DNA from: DATFRY01 sp035489015
GTDB lineage: Bacteria; Myxococcota_A; Polyangia; Haliangiales; Haliangiaceae
Assembly: GCA_035489015.1 (NCBI GenBank)
Contig: DATHKR010000099.1
Coordinates: forward strand, 38,073 to 102,072
Reading direction: 5' to 3'
Length of the DNA stretch: 64,000 nt
Shown here: positions 54,590-63,468 of the stretch, piece after piece
Position numbering within the stretch: the first letter of the stretch is position 1
Layout of the letters: every line of letters begins with the position of its first letter
Notes under the pieces: generated by a model
Databases searched by the model: none
Told to the model about the DNA's origin: nothing
The model's input: the letters and a program-made list of their open reading frames with translations, nothing else
Made by a program: the position numbers and the translations under genes

Positions 54590-55117
54590 ATGAACAAGCG
54601 CACACCCGTCAGGGCCATCGCCATCGCCGCCGCGCTGGGGATCGCCGCCACCTGGTTCGTCCGCAGCCGCGCCGGCGACGGCGACGACACCGCCGGCGTC
54701 GAGCGCGACGCCAGCCCGGGCCTGCTGGTCGACCGCGTGTGGGTCGACTCCAAGCCGGAGAAGTACACCGACTACACCCACGCGATGCTGGTGCTCAGCC
54801 ACGCGCCGATCGGCATCTTCCAGAAGGCGTCGGCCTACCAGGCCACCACCGAGATGTTCGAGTACAAGCAGCGCGAGGCGCGCATCGGCATCCACTTCCC
54901 GCAGACCGGCAAGAAGCGCGAGACCCGCTTCCGCATCCGCGAGTGCAACGACCTGCCGCCCTTCGACCTGTGCCTCGAGCTGGGCGACAACCCGTGGGGC
55001 GGCCCGCGCCGCTACTTCGGCCTGTCCGATCCGGACCAGGAGCGAGCCCAGCTCGGCGCTGTGCGCGCCCGGCTCGAGCAGGCCATGACGGCCGAGGGCG
55101 CGAGAAGCAGTCGCTAG
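54590..55117 (+). CDS. Uncharacterised membrane-anchored protein
   Basis: The 175-residue product has GGAGGAAG just before the ATG and an N-terminal TM or uncleaved signal segment (VRAIAIAAALGIAATWFV). The rest is a soluble domain containing DRVWVDSKPEKYTDYTHAML and FRIRECNDLPPFDLCLEL, with two Cys. I recognise no family. It is divergent from ada by 184 bp and precedes mmsA by 96 bp on the same strand. Confidence 0.68.
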   Translation: MNKRTPVRAIAIAAALGIAATWFVRSRAGDGDDTAGVERDASPGLLVDRVWVDSKPEKYTDYTHAMLVLSHAPIGIFQKASAYQATTEMFEYKQREARIGIHFPQTGKKRETRFRIRECNDLPPFDLCLELGDNPWGGPRRYFGLSDPDQERAQLGAVRARLEQAMTAEGARSSR

Positions 55118-55213
55118 CCGTACGAGGTCGAGGGCTTCCGCCCGGCGGCCGCCACCCCTTGGCAAGCCCGTCGCTTCGTGCCAGGGTGAGCCGTTTCTCG
55201 ACGGAGTAGCGCC

Positions 55214-56692
55214 ATGAAGCTGGTCGACGTTCCTGATTCGGTCATCACCTGCCGCAACCTCATCGGGGGGGAGTGGCACTCACCCTCGGCCGAGCACCTC
55301 GATGTGCGCAGCCCCTATACCGGGGAGGTCATCGGCAAGGTGCCGATGTCCGACGGCGCCGAGGTCGGGCGCGCCGCCGAGGCGGCCCGGCGCGCCGCCC
55401 CCGACTGGCGGCGCCTGCCGATCAAGGAGCGCACCCAGCTCCTGTTCCGCTATCGCGACCTGGTCCTGGCCAACCTGGACCGCCTGGCCCACCGGGCCGC
55501 GTCCGAGGCCGGCAAGACCGTGGCCGAGGCGCGCGCCGGCGTGATGAAGGGGATCGAGGTCATCGAGTTCGCACTCAGCCTGCAGAACCTCGACGACGGC
55601 GGCGCCCTCGAGGTGAGCCGCGGGGTGCAGTGCGAGGCGCGGCGCGAGCCGCTCGGGGTGGTCGCCGGGGTCACGCCGTTCAACTTCCCCGCCATGGTCC
55701 CGATGTGGCTCTACCCGATCGCGGTCACCCTGGGGAACACGTTCGTCCTCAAGCCGTCGGAGAAGGTGCCGCTCACCCCGCAGCTGCTGGGCGAGCTGAT
55801 GCTCGAGGCCGGCTTCCCGGCCGGCGTCTTCAACATCGTCAACGGCGGGCGCGAGACGGTCGAGGCGGTGGTCGATCACCCGGACGTGGCGGCGCTCGGG
55901 TTCGTCGGCTCGACTCCGGCCGCGCGCGCGGTGTTCGGCCGGGCCAGCGTGGCCGGCAAGCGCGCCCTCGCCCTGGGCGGGGCCAAGAACCACCTCATCG
56001 TGGTGCCGGACGCCGATCCGACCATGACCATCCCGGGCGTGGTCGATTCGTTCACCGGCTGCGCCGGCCAGCGCTGCATGGCGGCGAGCCTCATGGTGGC
56101 GGTCGGCGACGTGGACGACCTGGTCGACGGCATCGTCGAGCGGGCCCGCGCCATCCGGCTGGGCCATGACATGGGCGCGCTCATCGACGCCGGCTCCGTC
56201 TCCCGCATCCGCGACGCGGTCGGCAAGGCCGCGTCCGACGGGGCGGCGGTGCGGCTCGACGGGCGCAAGACCCCGCCGCCGGACGGCTACGAGGGCGGGC
56301 ACTGGATCGCGCCGACCGTCATCGACCGCGCCGACCCGAGCTGGGACTGCGCCACCCGCGAGCTGTTCGGCCCGGTCCTGACCATCGTGCGGGTCAAGAC
56401 GCTGGACGAGGCGCTGGCGCTGTCGGAGCGCAACCCGTACGGCAACGCCACCTCGGTCTTCACCACCAACGGGGCAGTGGCCCGCTACGTGGCCGAGCGG
56501 GCCCAGAGCGGCATGGTCGGGGTCAACATCGGCGTGCCGGTCCCGCGCGAGCCGTTCTCGTTCGGCGGCACCAAGGCGTCGCGGTTCGGCTCCGGCGACA
56601 TCACCGGGCGCGGTGGGGTCGAGCTGTGGACCCACCTCAAGAAGATCACCACCAAGTGGGCGGTCCAGCCGGACGCCACCTGGATGGGCTGA
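55214..56692 (+). CDS. mmsA: CoA-acylating methylmalonate-semialdehyde dehydrogenase
   Basis: The 492-residue length and sequence fit MmsA: VTPFNFPAMVPMWLYPIAV (cofactor pocket, about residue 150), GSTPAARAVFG (about 232), the catalytic Cys in CAGQRCMAAS (about 285) and MVGVNIGVPVPREPFSFGG near the end, each diagnostic of the CoA-dependent ALDH6 branch. It oxidises (methyl)malonate semialdehyde to propionyl- or acetyl-CoA in valine, beta-alanine or inositol breakdown, using NAD+. It stands 25 bp upstream of upp, with no other catabolic gene nearby. Confidence 0.95.
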   Translation: MKLVDVPDSVITCRNLIGGEWHSPSAEHLDVRSPYTGEVIGKVPMSDGAEVGRAAEAARRAAPDWRRLPIKERTQLLFRYRDLVLANLDRLAHRAASEAGKTVAEARAGVMKGIEVIEFALSLQNLDDGGALEVSRGVQCEARREPLGVVAGVTPFNFPAMVPMWLYPIAVTLGNTFVLKPSEKVPLTPQLLGELMLEAGFPAGVFNIVNGGRETVEAVVDHPDVAALGFVGSTPAARAVFGRASVAGKRALALGGAKNHLIVVPDADPTMTIPGVVDSFTGCAGQRCMAASLMVAVGDVDDLVDGIVERARAIRLGHDMGALIDAGSVSRIRDAVGKAASDGAAVRLDGRKTPPPDGYEGGHWIAPTVIDRADPSWDCATRELFGPVLTIVRVKTLDEALALSERNPYGNATSVFTTNGAVARYVAERAQSGMVGVNIGVPVPREPFSFGGTKASRFGSGDITGRGGVELWTHLKKITTKWAVQPDATWMG

Positions 56693-56717
56693 GCGACCGG
56701 GACTCCAGGAGGACGTC

Positions 56718-57362
56718 ATGACCAGCCGCCAGAACCGTCAGCTCCACGTCATCGGTCACCCGCTGGTCCAGCACAAGCTGACGCTCATGCGCCGGAAGGA
56801 CACCAGCACGACCAGCTTCCGCGCGCTCCTGTCCGAAGTCAGCATGCTGCTGGCCTACGAGGTCACGCGCGACATGTCGGTCACGATGGAGGAGATCGAG
56901 ACGCCGCTCATGTCGATGAGCGCGCCGGTGCTCGAGGGCAAGAAGATCGTCCTCATCTCCATCCTGCGGGCCGGCAATGGCCTGCTCGACGGGATGCTGC
57001 GCATCCTGCCGTCGGCCCGGGTCGGTCACGTCGGCCTCTACCGGAACCACGAGACGCTGGCTGCGGTCGAGTACTACTTCAAGGTCCCCAGCGAGATGGA
57101 GGACCGCGACGCGATCGTGCTCGACCCGATGCTGGCGACCGGCAACTCGGCGGTGGCCGCGGTCGAGCGGATCAAGCAGGTCAACCCGCGCTCGGTGAAG
57201 TTCGTCTGCCTGCTGGCCGCGCCCGAGGGCGTGGCCACCTTCCACGAGCGCCACCCGGACGTCGCGATCTACACCGCGGCGCTCGACGACCGACTGAACG
57301 ACAAGGGCTACATCCTGCCCGGCCTGGGCGACGCCGGCGATCGCCTGTTCGGCACCAAGTAG
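56718..57362 (+). CDS. upp: Uracil phosphoribosyltransferase
   Basis: The ATG at 56718 has AGGAGG 5 nt upstream and gives 214 residues, the normal size. Landmarks are VIGHPLVQHKLTLMRRKDTS (first basic region), SILRAGNGLLDGML, the PRPP loop VLDPMLATGNSA and uracil-binding GYILPGLGDAGDRLFG. It makes UMP from uracil and PRPP in the salvage pathway. It follows mmsA by 25 bp and converges with the next gene. Confidence 0.97.
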   Translation: MTSRQNRQLHVIGHPLVQHKLTLMRRKDTSTTSFRALLSEVSMLLAYEVTRDMSVTMEEIETPLMSMSAPVLEGKKIVLISILRAGNGLLDGMLRILPSARVGHVGLYRNHETLAAVEYYFKVPSEMEDRDAIVLDPMLATGNSAVAAVERIKQVNPRSVKFVCLLAAPEGVATFHERHPDVAIYTAALDDRLNDKGYILPGLGDAGDRLFGTK

Positions 57363-57371
57363 AGCCGTGGC

Positions 57372-57869
57372 TCAGGGGCGCCGGCCGACCGGCGCCAGCA
57401 CCACCTCGGCGGCGACCACCAGCGGCGTGCGCCCCGGCCTGCCGGCCATGTAGGAGCGGCCCGGGTCGATGAGGAACCGGCCGCGCATCGCCTGGCGGCC
57501 GAGCAGCATGCGGAAACCCATCTCGTCCCGGCTGGCCAGGGTGAGCTCGATCGGCCACGCCTCGCCGAGCAGCTCGAGCCGGGTGAGGATGACCGGGCGG
57601 ACCGCGTGCACACCGTTGGAGCTGCGCACGATCCGCTCGTCCACCATCTCGGCCTCGGCCAGCACCTCGCGCCGGCTCGAGCGCTGGAGCGGGTGGATCG
57701 CGAAGCGGACCAGGTCCTTGCCGCGCCGGCGCAGCCGCTCGACCGCAAAGGCGTGGAGCGCCGACGAGCGGGCCCCGGTGTCGATCTTGGCCTTGACCCG
57801 GCTGACCCCCAGGTCGGGGAGGGCGACCCATTCGCGCCAGCCAATGCGAGCGCGGCGTCGGGTCGTCAT
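57372..57869 (-). CDS. Retropepsin-like 'ATP-dependent zinc protease' family protein
   Basis: The 165-residue protein has the motif KIDTGARSSALHA (Asp-Thr-Gly, about residue 29), the active-site form of retroviral aspartic proteases, plus MGFRMLLGRQAMRGRFLIDP near the C-terminus, typical of the PF05618 family. Members are named ATP-dependent zinc proteases, but the fold is retropepsin-like. They often accompany RimK-type glutamate ligases; none is in this window. It converges with upp and lies 81 bp past the TPR gene end. Confidence 0.87.
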   Translation of the reverse strand: MTTRRRARIGWREWVALPDLGVSRVKAKIDTGARSSALHAFAVERLRRRGKDLVRFAIHPLQRSSRREVLAEAEMVDERIVRSSNGVHAVRPVILTRLELLGEAWPIELTLASRDEMGFRMLLGRQAMRGRFLIDPGRSYMAGRPGRTPLVVAAEVVLAPVGRRP

Positions 57870-57950
57870 GACTCCGGACGTATCACACCTGACCCACGTC
57901 GGCCGATTTCCCGGCGTTCGCGGACCGGGCCCACCGCGGCGGCCGGCCGC

Positions 57951-59156
57951 CTACCGCCGGTCGGGCTGGAGGCGCGGGTGCCCGCGGCGGATCGCCTCGA
58001 CCACGGCCGGGTCGGCCGCCTGGGCCGAGCAGGCCAGCTGGCCGGCCTCGATGTAGCGGCCGTCGCGGACCAGGAGATCGGCCAGGCGCAGCTTGGCGCC
58101 GACGTGGCCGGGGTCGAGCTCGAGGGCGATGCGCAGGCAGTCCTCGGCCCGCTCGCGATCACCCGCCGCGTGCCAGCCTCCCGCCAGGTCGACCCAGCCG
58201 CCCGGCTGGTCCGGCGCGCTGGCCACCGCCTCGGCCAGGAGCGCGGTGGCGTGCTCGATCTCGCCGGCCTCGATGTAGATCTCGGCGCGCAGCCCGACCA
58301 GCTCGGTGTCCTCGGCCGGGTCGCGCTCGAGCAGGGCCAGCGCCGCCGACACCATGCCGCGCTGGCGCAGGAGCCGGGCCAGGTTGAACCGCGTGGTCGG
58401 GTTGTCCGGATCGACCGCGAGCGCGCGCTCGTAGCTGGACTGGGCCCGCTCGAGCCGGCCGACGATCTCGAACGCCGCGCCCAGGTTGCAGAGCGGCGCG
58501 CTCCACTCCGGGTCGAGCTCGGCCGCCCGGCGGAACCGGAACAGCGCCGCCTCGGCGTCACCGTTCGACGCGCGCGCGATCCCGTCCTGGTTGTGCACGC
58601 GGGCCAGGAGCGCCCGGGCCGCCTCGCGGGCGCCGTCGCCGGCGTCCTCGTCGGCCAGGGCCTCCTCCGCCGCGGCGCGGGCCTCTTCCGCCTGACCATC
58701 GTCCAGGAACAGCTCGGCCTCGACGACGCAGAGCGGCGCGACCCGGCCGTGCCGGGCGTAGGCCTCGCTCAGGATCTCCCTCGCGCCGGCCTGGTCGCCT
58801 CGCTCGAGGCCGAGGCAGCGGGCCAGGAACGCCCCTGCCGACAGGAGCGAGGGGTCGCGCGTCCAGGCCTCGCGCAGGAGCGCCTCGGCCTGATCGAGAT
58901 CGCCGCGCCGCAGGCGCTCGCGCCCGAGCGCGAAGCAGGCCTCGGCCCGGTGGGGGGCGAGGCGATGGGCGCGGGTGAAGTGGGCCTCCGCGGCGGCGAA
59001 GTCGCCGTCGCGCAGTCGCTCGAGGCCCCGGCGGAGCTCGCCGCGCCACGGCTCGAGTGGTTCTTCTGGCTTGCTCCGCAAGATAGGCCGCCGGCGGTTT
59101 CCCCCGCCGACCGGCGGATCGTCGCAAGCTAGCACCGGCCCGCGCGGGCTGTCCAT
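57951..59156 (-). CDS. TPR-repeat protein
   Basis: From the ATG at 59156 the protein has 401 residues. After a 35-residue basic leader it consists of about ten TPR units (for example GDFAAAEAHFTRAHRLAPH, GDLDQAEALLREAWTRDPS, GRLERAQSSYERALAVDPD), many with the typical W/L-G-Y-A-P positions. No signal peptide or membrane segment is visible, so it is probably a cytoplasmic scaffold. No partner can be named. The start is not strongly supported, because no ribosome site is seen. Confidence 0.85.
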   Translation of the reverse strand: MDSPRGPVLACDDPPVGGGNRRRPILRSKPEEPLEPWRGELRRGLERLRDGDFAAAEAHFTRAHRLAPHRAEACFALGRERLRRGDLDQAEALLREAWTRDPSLLSAGAFLARCLGLERGDQAGAREILSEAYARHGRVAPLCVVEAELFLDDGQAEEARAAAEEALADEDAGDGAREAARALLARVHNQDGIARASNGDAEAALFRFRRAAELDPEWSAPLCNLGAAFEIVGRLERAQSSYERALAVDPDNPTTRFNLARLLRQRGMVSAALALLERDPAEDTELVGLRAEIYIEAGEIEHATALLAEAVASAPDQPGGWVDLAGGWHAAGDRERAEDCLRIALELDPGHVGAKLRLADLLVRDGRYIEAGQLACSAQAADPAVVEAIRRGHPRLQPDRR

Positions 59157-59240
59157 GACGGAAGCCACGCGCGCCGGCCCGACGCGATCACCTCCCGCCT
59201 TCCTACCGCGCTCGCGCGCGATGCAACGACGGCGCGGTGA

Positions 59241-59303
59241 CGCGGCGCGATCACACGGCGCGTCAATCGCACCTTGAGCGACCACCGTGCACATCGCGCC
59301 GCG
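59241..59303. repeat. 11-bp inverted repeat upstream of the polyprotein gene
   Basis: CGCGGCGCGAT (59241-59251) recurs as its reverse complement at 59293-59303 with a 41-bp spacer, in the 194-bp gap between the divergent TPR and envelope-protein genes. It may be a regulator site or only a chance GC-rich match. Confidence 0.3.
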
Positions 59304-59350
59304 CTCACGCCGTGGCGAAACCGGGATAAGATGATGCAGGAGGTCCGTCG

Positions 59351-62300
59351 ATTCGGATTCGTCTGGGAGGGGGTCCAGCGGCGCTCGGCGCGGCGCTGGC
59401 GCTGACGGCGCTGGCCTGGCCGTCGCTGTCATCCGCACAGGTGACCGGCTCACCCGATCCGGTCGCCTTCGGGTCGGTGCGGGTGGCGACCGAATCGGCG
59501 CCGCGCAGCGTCGCGCTGGACAACAGCGCCTCCGACCCGGCGGAGAACGTGACCTGCGCGATCAACGGAGCGGGCGCGGCCGACTTCGCGATCTCACCCG
59601 GCACGTGTCCGGACTCCATCGGCGCGGACGCCAGCGCGACGGTGATGCTCGTCTTCACCCCGTCGGTGCGCGGCGCGCGCAGCGCCTCCCTCCGGATCGA
59701 CTACGAGGTCGACTCGGTCGCGCTGAGCGAGACCGTCGCCCTGACCGGCACCGGCATCGGGCCGATCATGGTGGTGACCGTGGTGCCGTCGGTGCCGCCG
59801 CCGATCGACTTCGGGTCGACCCCGGTGGGGACGCCTTCGGCCACCACGCGCACCTTCCGGGTGCAGAACACCGGCGACGACGTGCTCGACGCCACGCTCG
59901 GCGAGGGGGGAGCCAACCCGGGCGACTGGACGTACCAGCCGTCGGCGACCAGCTTCCTGGTCAACGCGGGCGGCACCCGCGACATCGTGGCCACCTTCAC
60001 TCCGCAGGCGTTCGGCGGGCGCACCGCCAGCGTCACCCTCACCGACGCGGACGGGCTGTCGTCGCCGGCGTCGCGCTCCTTCGACCTGACCGGCGTCGCC
60101 ACCGACGCGGTCGACATCTCGATCTCGCCGACCGCGCTCACCTTCGGCGCGGTCGACGTGCAGACCGACGGCTCGGTCACCAAGGTGATCACGGTCGGCA
60201 ACCCGGGCAGCCTGGCGCTCCGAATCCTGGAGGCGCGGCTCGAGGCGCTCGACGGGACGCCGTACGCGGACGTGCAGTTCACGGTGCTGACCGCGGCGCC
60301 GTTCACCGTGCCGCCCGGCGAGGAGCTCGAGGTGGCGGTGAACTACCGCCCGACGGTGGAGAGCCCCGGCGACTACGCGGTCCTGGTGCTCGAGACCAAC
60401 GTGGTGGACACCCCCCAGGTGGAGATCTCGCTGACCGGGCGCGGCATCGACCGCCACATCGAGGTCAGCCCGCCCCGGGTCGACTTCGGGCCGATCTATC
60501 GCAACCCGGCCGAGCCGCCCGAGGTGACCCTGGAGGTGAGGAACACCGGCGACCTCCCGCTGGTGCTGGGCGGCGCGATGCGCGAGGGCGACGGGGCCGC
60601 CTCGTTCGCGGTGGTCGGCGAGCTCGCCGACGTCATCGAGCCGGGCGACGCCAGCTCGCTGGTGGTGCAGTTCAGCCCGGTCGCGGCGTCCGAGCGGCCG
60701 CTCGAGGCGGCGCTGGTCATCGTCAACGACGACGACGCCAGCCCGGCGGCGCGGGTCGACCTGACCGGCATGGGCGTGCTGCCGCCGCTCCTGCCCAGCC
60801 ACCCGGCGATCGACTGGGGATCGGTGGCGGTCGGGCTCGACCTGCCTCCGCCGGACGGCGCGCCGTTCACGATCCGCAACGACAGCGGCGCGGACTCGTT
60901 CGTGGTGCAGGAGGTGCGGGTGGTGGACGACCAGGGCCAGCCGCTCGAGGGGATCCGCGCGGTCGGCCTGGGCGCCCCGCTCGAGCTGGCCCCGGGCGCC
61001 GAGCTCGACCTCGACGTGGCGTTCGCGCCGGAGAGCGGCGGGACGTTCCAGGGATTGATCGAGGTGCTGGTCGACGCCGACCCGCAGCCGGTGGTGAGCG
61101 TGCCGGTGTCGGGGGTGGCGGTCGACACCGACGCGGTCGGCGGCGGCGGGTGCGCGGCGGCCGGCGGTCGCGGTGGCGATGCCGGCGGCGCCGGCGGGGC
61201 CTGGATGGCGGCGCTGATCGCGGCCGCGATCGCGGTCGGCCGTCGGCGGCGGCTGCGCGGCGCGCTGGTGCTCGCGCTGGCCGGGCTCGGCTCCGCGGCC
61301 ACCGCCCGGGCCCAGGTCGAGGCCAGCCGCGACCTCGACCTCGGCAGCTTCCGCCCGGTCCACGCGGTCGACCCGGTCATGGTGACGGTCGAGTCGAACG
61401 ACGTCGGCGAATCGGGCAGCGCGGCGCTCGGCGTGTCGATCGACTACGCGCGCAACCCGCTGGTCCTGCGGGCGGCGGACGGCGAGATGGTCGATCACCC
61501 GGTGTCGTCGCGCATGACCACCGAGCTGGGCGGCGCGCTCGCGTTCGGCGGCGGCCGGTTCGAGGTGTCGGCGGTGGTCCCGCTGGTGACCCAGACCGGC
61601 GACGCGCCGCAGTTCAGCGCGATCCAGCCGGCCGACGGCAGCTCGCTGGGCGATGTCCGCGTGCACGGCAAGGTGCTGGTCGGCCGGTCCGGTCGGGTCC
61701 GCTTCGGCGTCGCCGCCGAGCTCACCCTGCCGACCGCCGCCGACGAGCAGTTCGCCGGCGCGGCCGGGCCGAACGGGCTCGGCCGGCTGCTGCTGGACTA
61801 CCGGCACGGTCGGCTGCAGGTGGCGGTCAACGGCGGCGCGCTCATGCGCGAGCGCGTGCGGCTGGCCGACGTCGAGCAGGGCCACGAGGCCCAGTACGGG
61901 GCGGCGGCGGCGGTGCAGGTGTCGCCGCGCGTGCAGGGAGTGGCCGAGCTGTTCGGCGCGCTCGGCCTCGGCGGCGGGCCGTCCGGCGCGCGGCCGCTCG
62001 AGGGGCTGGTGGCCGGGCGGGTGCGGGTCACGCGCGAGGTCGGCCTCCTGGTCGGCGGCGGGCGCGGGATCCTGGCCGGGGTCGGCGCGCCCGAGCTGCG
62101 CGTGTTCCTCGGGCTGGCCTGGTCGCCGGGCGCGCGCCCGATCGCCGGGCCGGACGAGGACCCGCGCGCGATGAGCGACGACGACCACGACGGCGTGGTC
62201 AAGCGCGACGACCTCTGCCCGGAGGAGGTCGAGGACCTGGACGGGTTCCAGGACGCCGACGGCTGCCCGGATCGCGACGACGACGGCGACGGCGTGGCCG

Positions 62301-62953
62301 ACCTGACCGACCGGTGCCCGCGCAAGGCCGAGGACGAGGACGACTTCGCCGACGACGACGGCTGCCCCGACAAGGACAACGACGGCGACGGCGTCCTCGA
62401 CGCGGCCGACCGCTGCCCGATCGAGGCCGAGGACATGGACGAGTTCGAGGACGCCGACGGCTGCCCGGATCCGGACAACGACGGCGACGGGGTGCTGGAC
62501 GCGGCCGATCACTGCGCGGCCGAGCCGGAGACGATCAACGGCAACAAGGACGACGACGGCTGCCCCGATCCGGGCGAGGGGCTGGTGCTGGTGACCGCCG
62601 ACCGGCTCGAGATCCTCGAGCCGATCCGGTTCCGCGGCGACGGCTCGGTCTTGACCCGCGGCAGCCAGCGCCTGCTCGGTCAGGTGGCGGCCACGCTGCG
62701 CGCCCACCGCGAGATCCTGCGGGTCCGGGTGCGCGCCCACGTGCAGCCGCGCGGCTCGGGCGACGAGGCGCTGTCGGTGGCGCGGGCCAAGGCGGTGCGC
62801 AGCTGGCTGGTCGAGTGGGGGATCGAGAGCGACCGGGTCGAGGGGGTCGGCTTCGGATCGCGCCAGCAGCTGCTCGGCGGCAAGGACGCGCGGGCCCGCG
62901 CGATGAACGACCGGATCGAGCTCGAGATCGTGGAGCGGCGCGCGCGCAGGTGA
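59351..62953 (+). CDS. Envelope polyprotein: choice-of-anchor-D repeats, MYXO-CTERM-like tail, second signal peptide, TSP3 and OmpA
   Basis: No ATG/GTG/TTG precedes the signal peptide in frame. An ATT at 59351 with AGGAGG 7 nt upstream gives RIRLGGGPAALGAALALTAL then SSAQ, a good signal peptide; GTG 59441 is at its end. Of 1200 residues, about 35-590 form five Ig-like units with DFGS/FGSV openings. Cys601 in GGGGCAAAGG, a TM helix and RRRR match MYXO-CTERM. Next, without a stop, comes a second signal peptide (cleavage ARA-Q655), a beta-barrel-like part, four TSP3 calcium repeats (943-1073) and an OmpA peptidoglycan-binding domain (about 1085-1200). Two proteins seem fused. Confidence 0.82.
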   Translation: MRIRLGGGPAALGAALALTALAWPSLSSAQVTGSPDPVAFGSVRVATESAPRSVALDNSASDPAENVTCAINGAGAADFAISPGTCPDSIGADASATVMLVFTPSVRGARSASLRIDYEVDSVALSETVALTGTGIGPIMVVTVVPSVPPPIDFGSTPVGTPSATTRTFRVQNTGDDVLDATLGEGGANPGDWTYQPSATSFLVNAGGTRDIVATFTPQAFGGRTASVTLTDADGLSSPASRSFDLTGVATDAVDISISPTALTFGAVDVQTDGSVTKVITVGNPGSLALRILEARLEALDGTPYADVQFTVLTAAPFTVPPGEELEVAVNYRPTVESPGDYAVLVLETNVVDTPQVEISLTGRGIDRHIEVSPPRVDFGPIYRNPAEPPEVTLEVRNTGDLPLVLGGAMREGDGAASFAVVGELADVIEPGDASSLVVQFSPVAASERPLEAALVIVNDDDASPAARVDLTGMGVLPPLLPSHPAIDWGSVAVGLDLPPPDGAPFTIRNDSGADSFVVQEVRVVDDQGQPLEGIRAVGLGAPLELAPGAELDLDVAFAPESGGTFQGLIEVLVDADPQPVVSVPVSGVAVDTDAVGGGGCAAAGGRGGDAGGAGGAWMAALIAAAIAVGRRRRLRGALVLALAGLGSAATARAQVEASRDLDLGSFRPVHAVDPVMVTVESNDVGESGSAALGVSIDYARNPLVLRAADGEMVDHPVSSRMTTELGGALAFGGGRFEVSAVVPLVTQTGDAPQFSAIQPADGSSLGDVRVHGKVLVGRSGRVRFGVAAELTLPTAADEQFAGAAGPNGLGRLLLDYRHGRLQVAVNGGALMRERVRLADVEQGHEAQYGAAAAVQVSPRVQGVAELFGALGLGGGPSGARPLEGLVAGRVRVTREVGLLVGGGRGILAGVGAPELRVFLGLAWSPGARPIAGPDEDPRAMSDDDHDGVVKRDDLCPEEVEDLDGFQDADGCPDRDDDGDGVADLTDRCPRKAEDEDDFADDDGCPDKDNDGDGVLDAADRCPIEAEDMDEFEDADGCPDPDNDGDGVLDAADHCAAEPETINGNKDDDGCPDPGEGLVLVTADRLEILEPIRFRGDGSVLTRGSQRLLGQVAATLRAHREILRVRVRAHVQPRGSGDEALSVARAKAVRSWLVEWGIESDRVEGVGFGSRQQLLGGKDARARAMNDRIELEIVERRARR
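62177..62569 (+). repeat. Four thrombospondin type 3 repeats
   Basis: Acidic units of about 33 residues, each with DxDGDGVxD-x5-CP and a later DADGCPD or DDDGCPD, repeat between the barrel and OmpA parts of the envelope polyprotein. Such repeats bind calcium and bridge the barrel to the peptidoglycan-binding domain. Confidence 0.88.
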
Positions 62954-62965
62954 GCGCGGCGCCGG

Positions 62966-63457
62966 TCAGTGGCGGCGCATGGCGCGGTCGATCTCGCGCT
63001 TGGCCTCGGCTTCCTTGACGCTCTCGCGCTTCTCGTACTGCTTCTTGCCGCGCGCGACCCCGATCTCGAGCTTGATGATGCCGTTCTTGACGTAGAAGGC
63101 GAGCGGCACGAGGGTGTAGCCGCGCTGGACCAGCCGCGTGTCGAGCTTGTCGATCTCGCGCCGGTGGAGGAGCAGCCTGCGCTCGCGGGTGGGCACGTGG
63201 GTGCGATGGTGCGCCCACGGGTACTCCTGGATCTGGACCCCGACCAGCCAGGCCTGGCCGCCGCGGATCTGGATGTGGCCCTCGGCGATCGACGCGCGCT
63301 GGTCGCGCAGCGACTTCACCTCGGACCCGACCAGCGACAGCCCGGCCTCGAGCGTCTCCTCGATGTCGTAGTCGTGGAACGCGCGGCGGTTGCGGACCAG
63401 GACCTTGATCGCGTCCTGGGTCTTCGCCTTGCCCGGCCTGGCCGCCTTGCCGCTCAT
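62966..63457 (-). CDS. smpB: SsrA-binding protein SmpB
   Basis: The 163-residue product has the SmpB landmarks: VRNRRAFHDYDIEETLEAGL, the tmRNA-binding GSEVKSLRDQRASIAEGH, YPWAHHRTHVPTRERRLLLH split around the HxP..R motif, and the basic C-terminal tail KREIDRAMRRH that enters the ribosomal mRNA channel. It brings tmRNA to stalled ribosomes. The tmRNA gene is not recognisable in the window. It converges with the polyprotein gene by 12 bp and follows comF. Confidence 0.97.
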   Translation of the reverse strand: MSGKAARPGKAKTQDAIKVLVRNRRAFHDYDIEETLEAGLSLVGSEVKSLRDQRASIAEGHIQIRGGQAWLVGVQIQEYPWAHHRTHVPTRERRLLLHRREIDKLDTRLVQRGYTLVPLAFYVKNGIIKLEIGVARGKKQYEKRESVKEAEAKREIDRAMRRH

Positions 63458-63468
63458 GCGAGCCGACC

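Noticed and set aside
59594..62740. A 1048-residue antisense frame opposite the envelope polyprotein
   Set aside because: Composition is Arg/His/Asp/Val-rich with no domain, and the plus strand has clear TSP3 and OmpA motifs; it is an antisense shadow.
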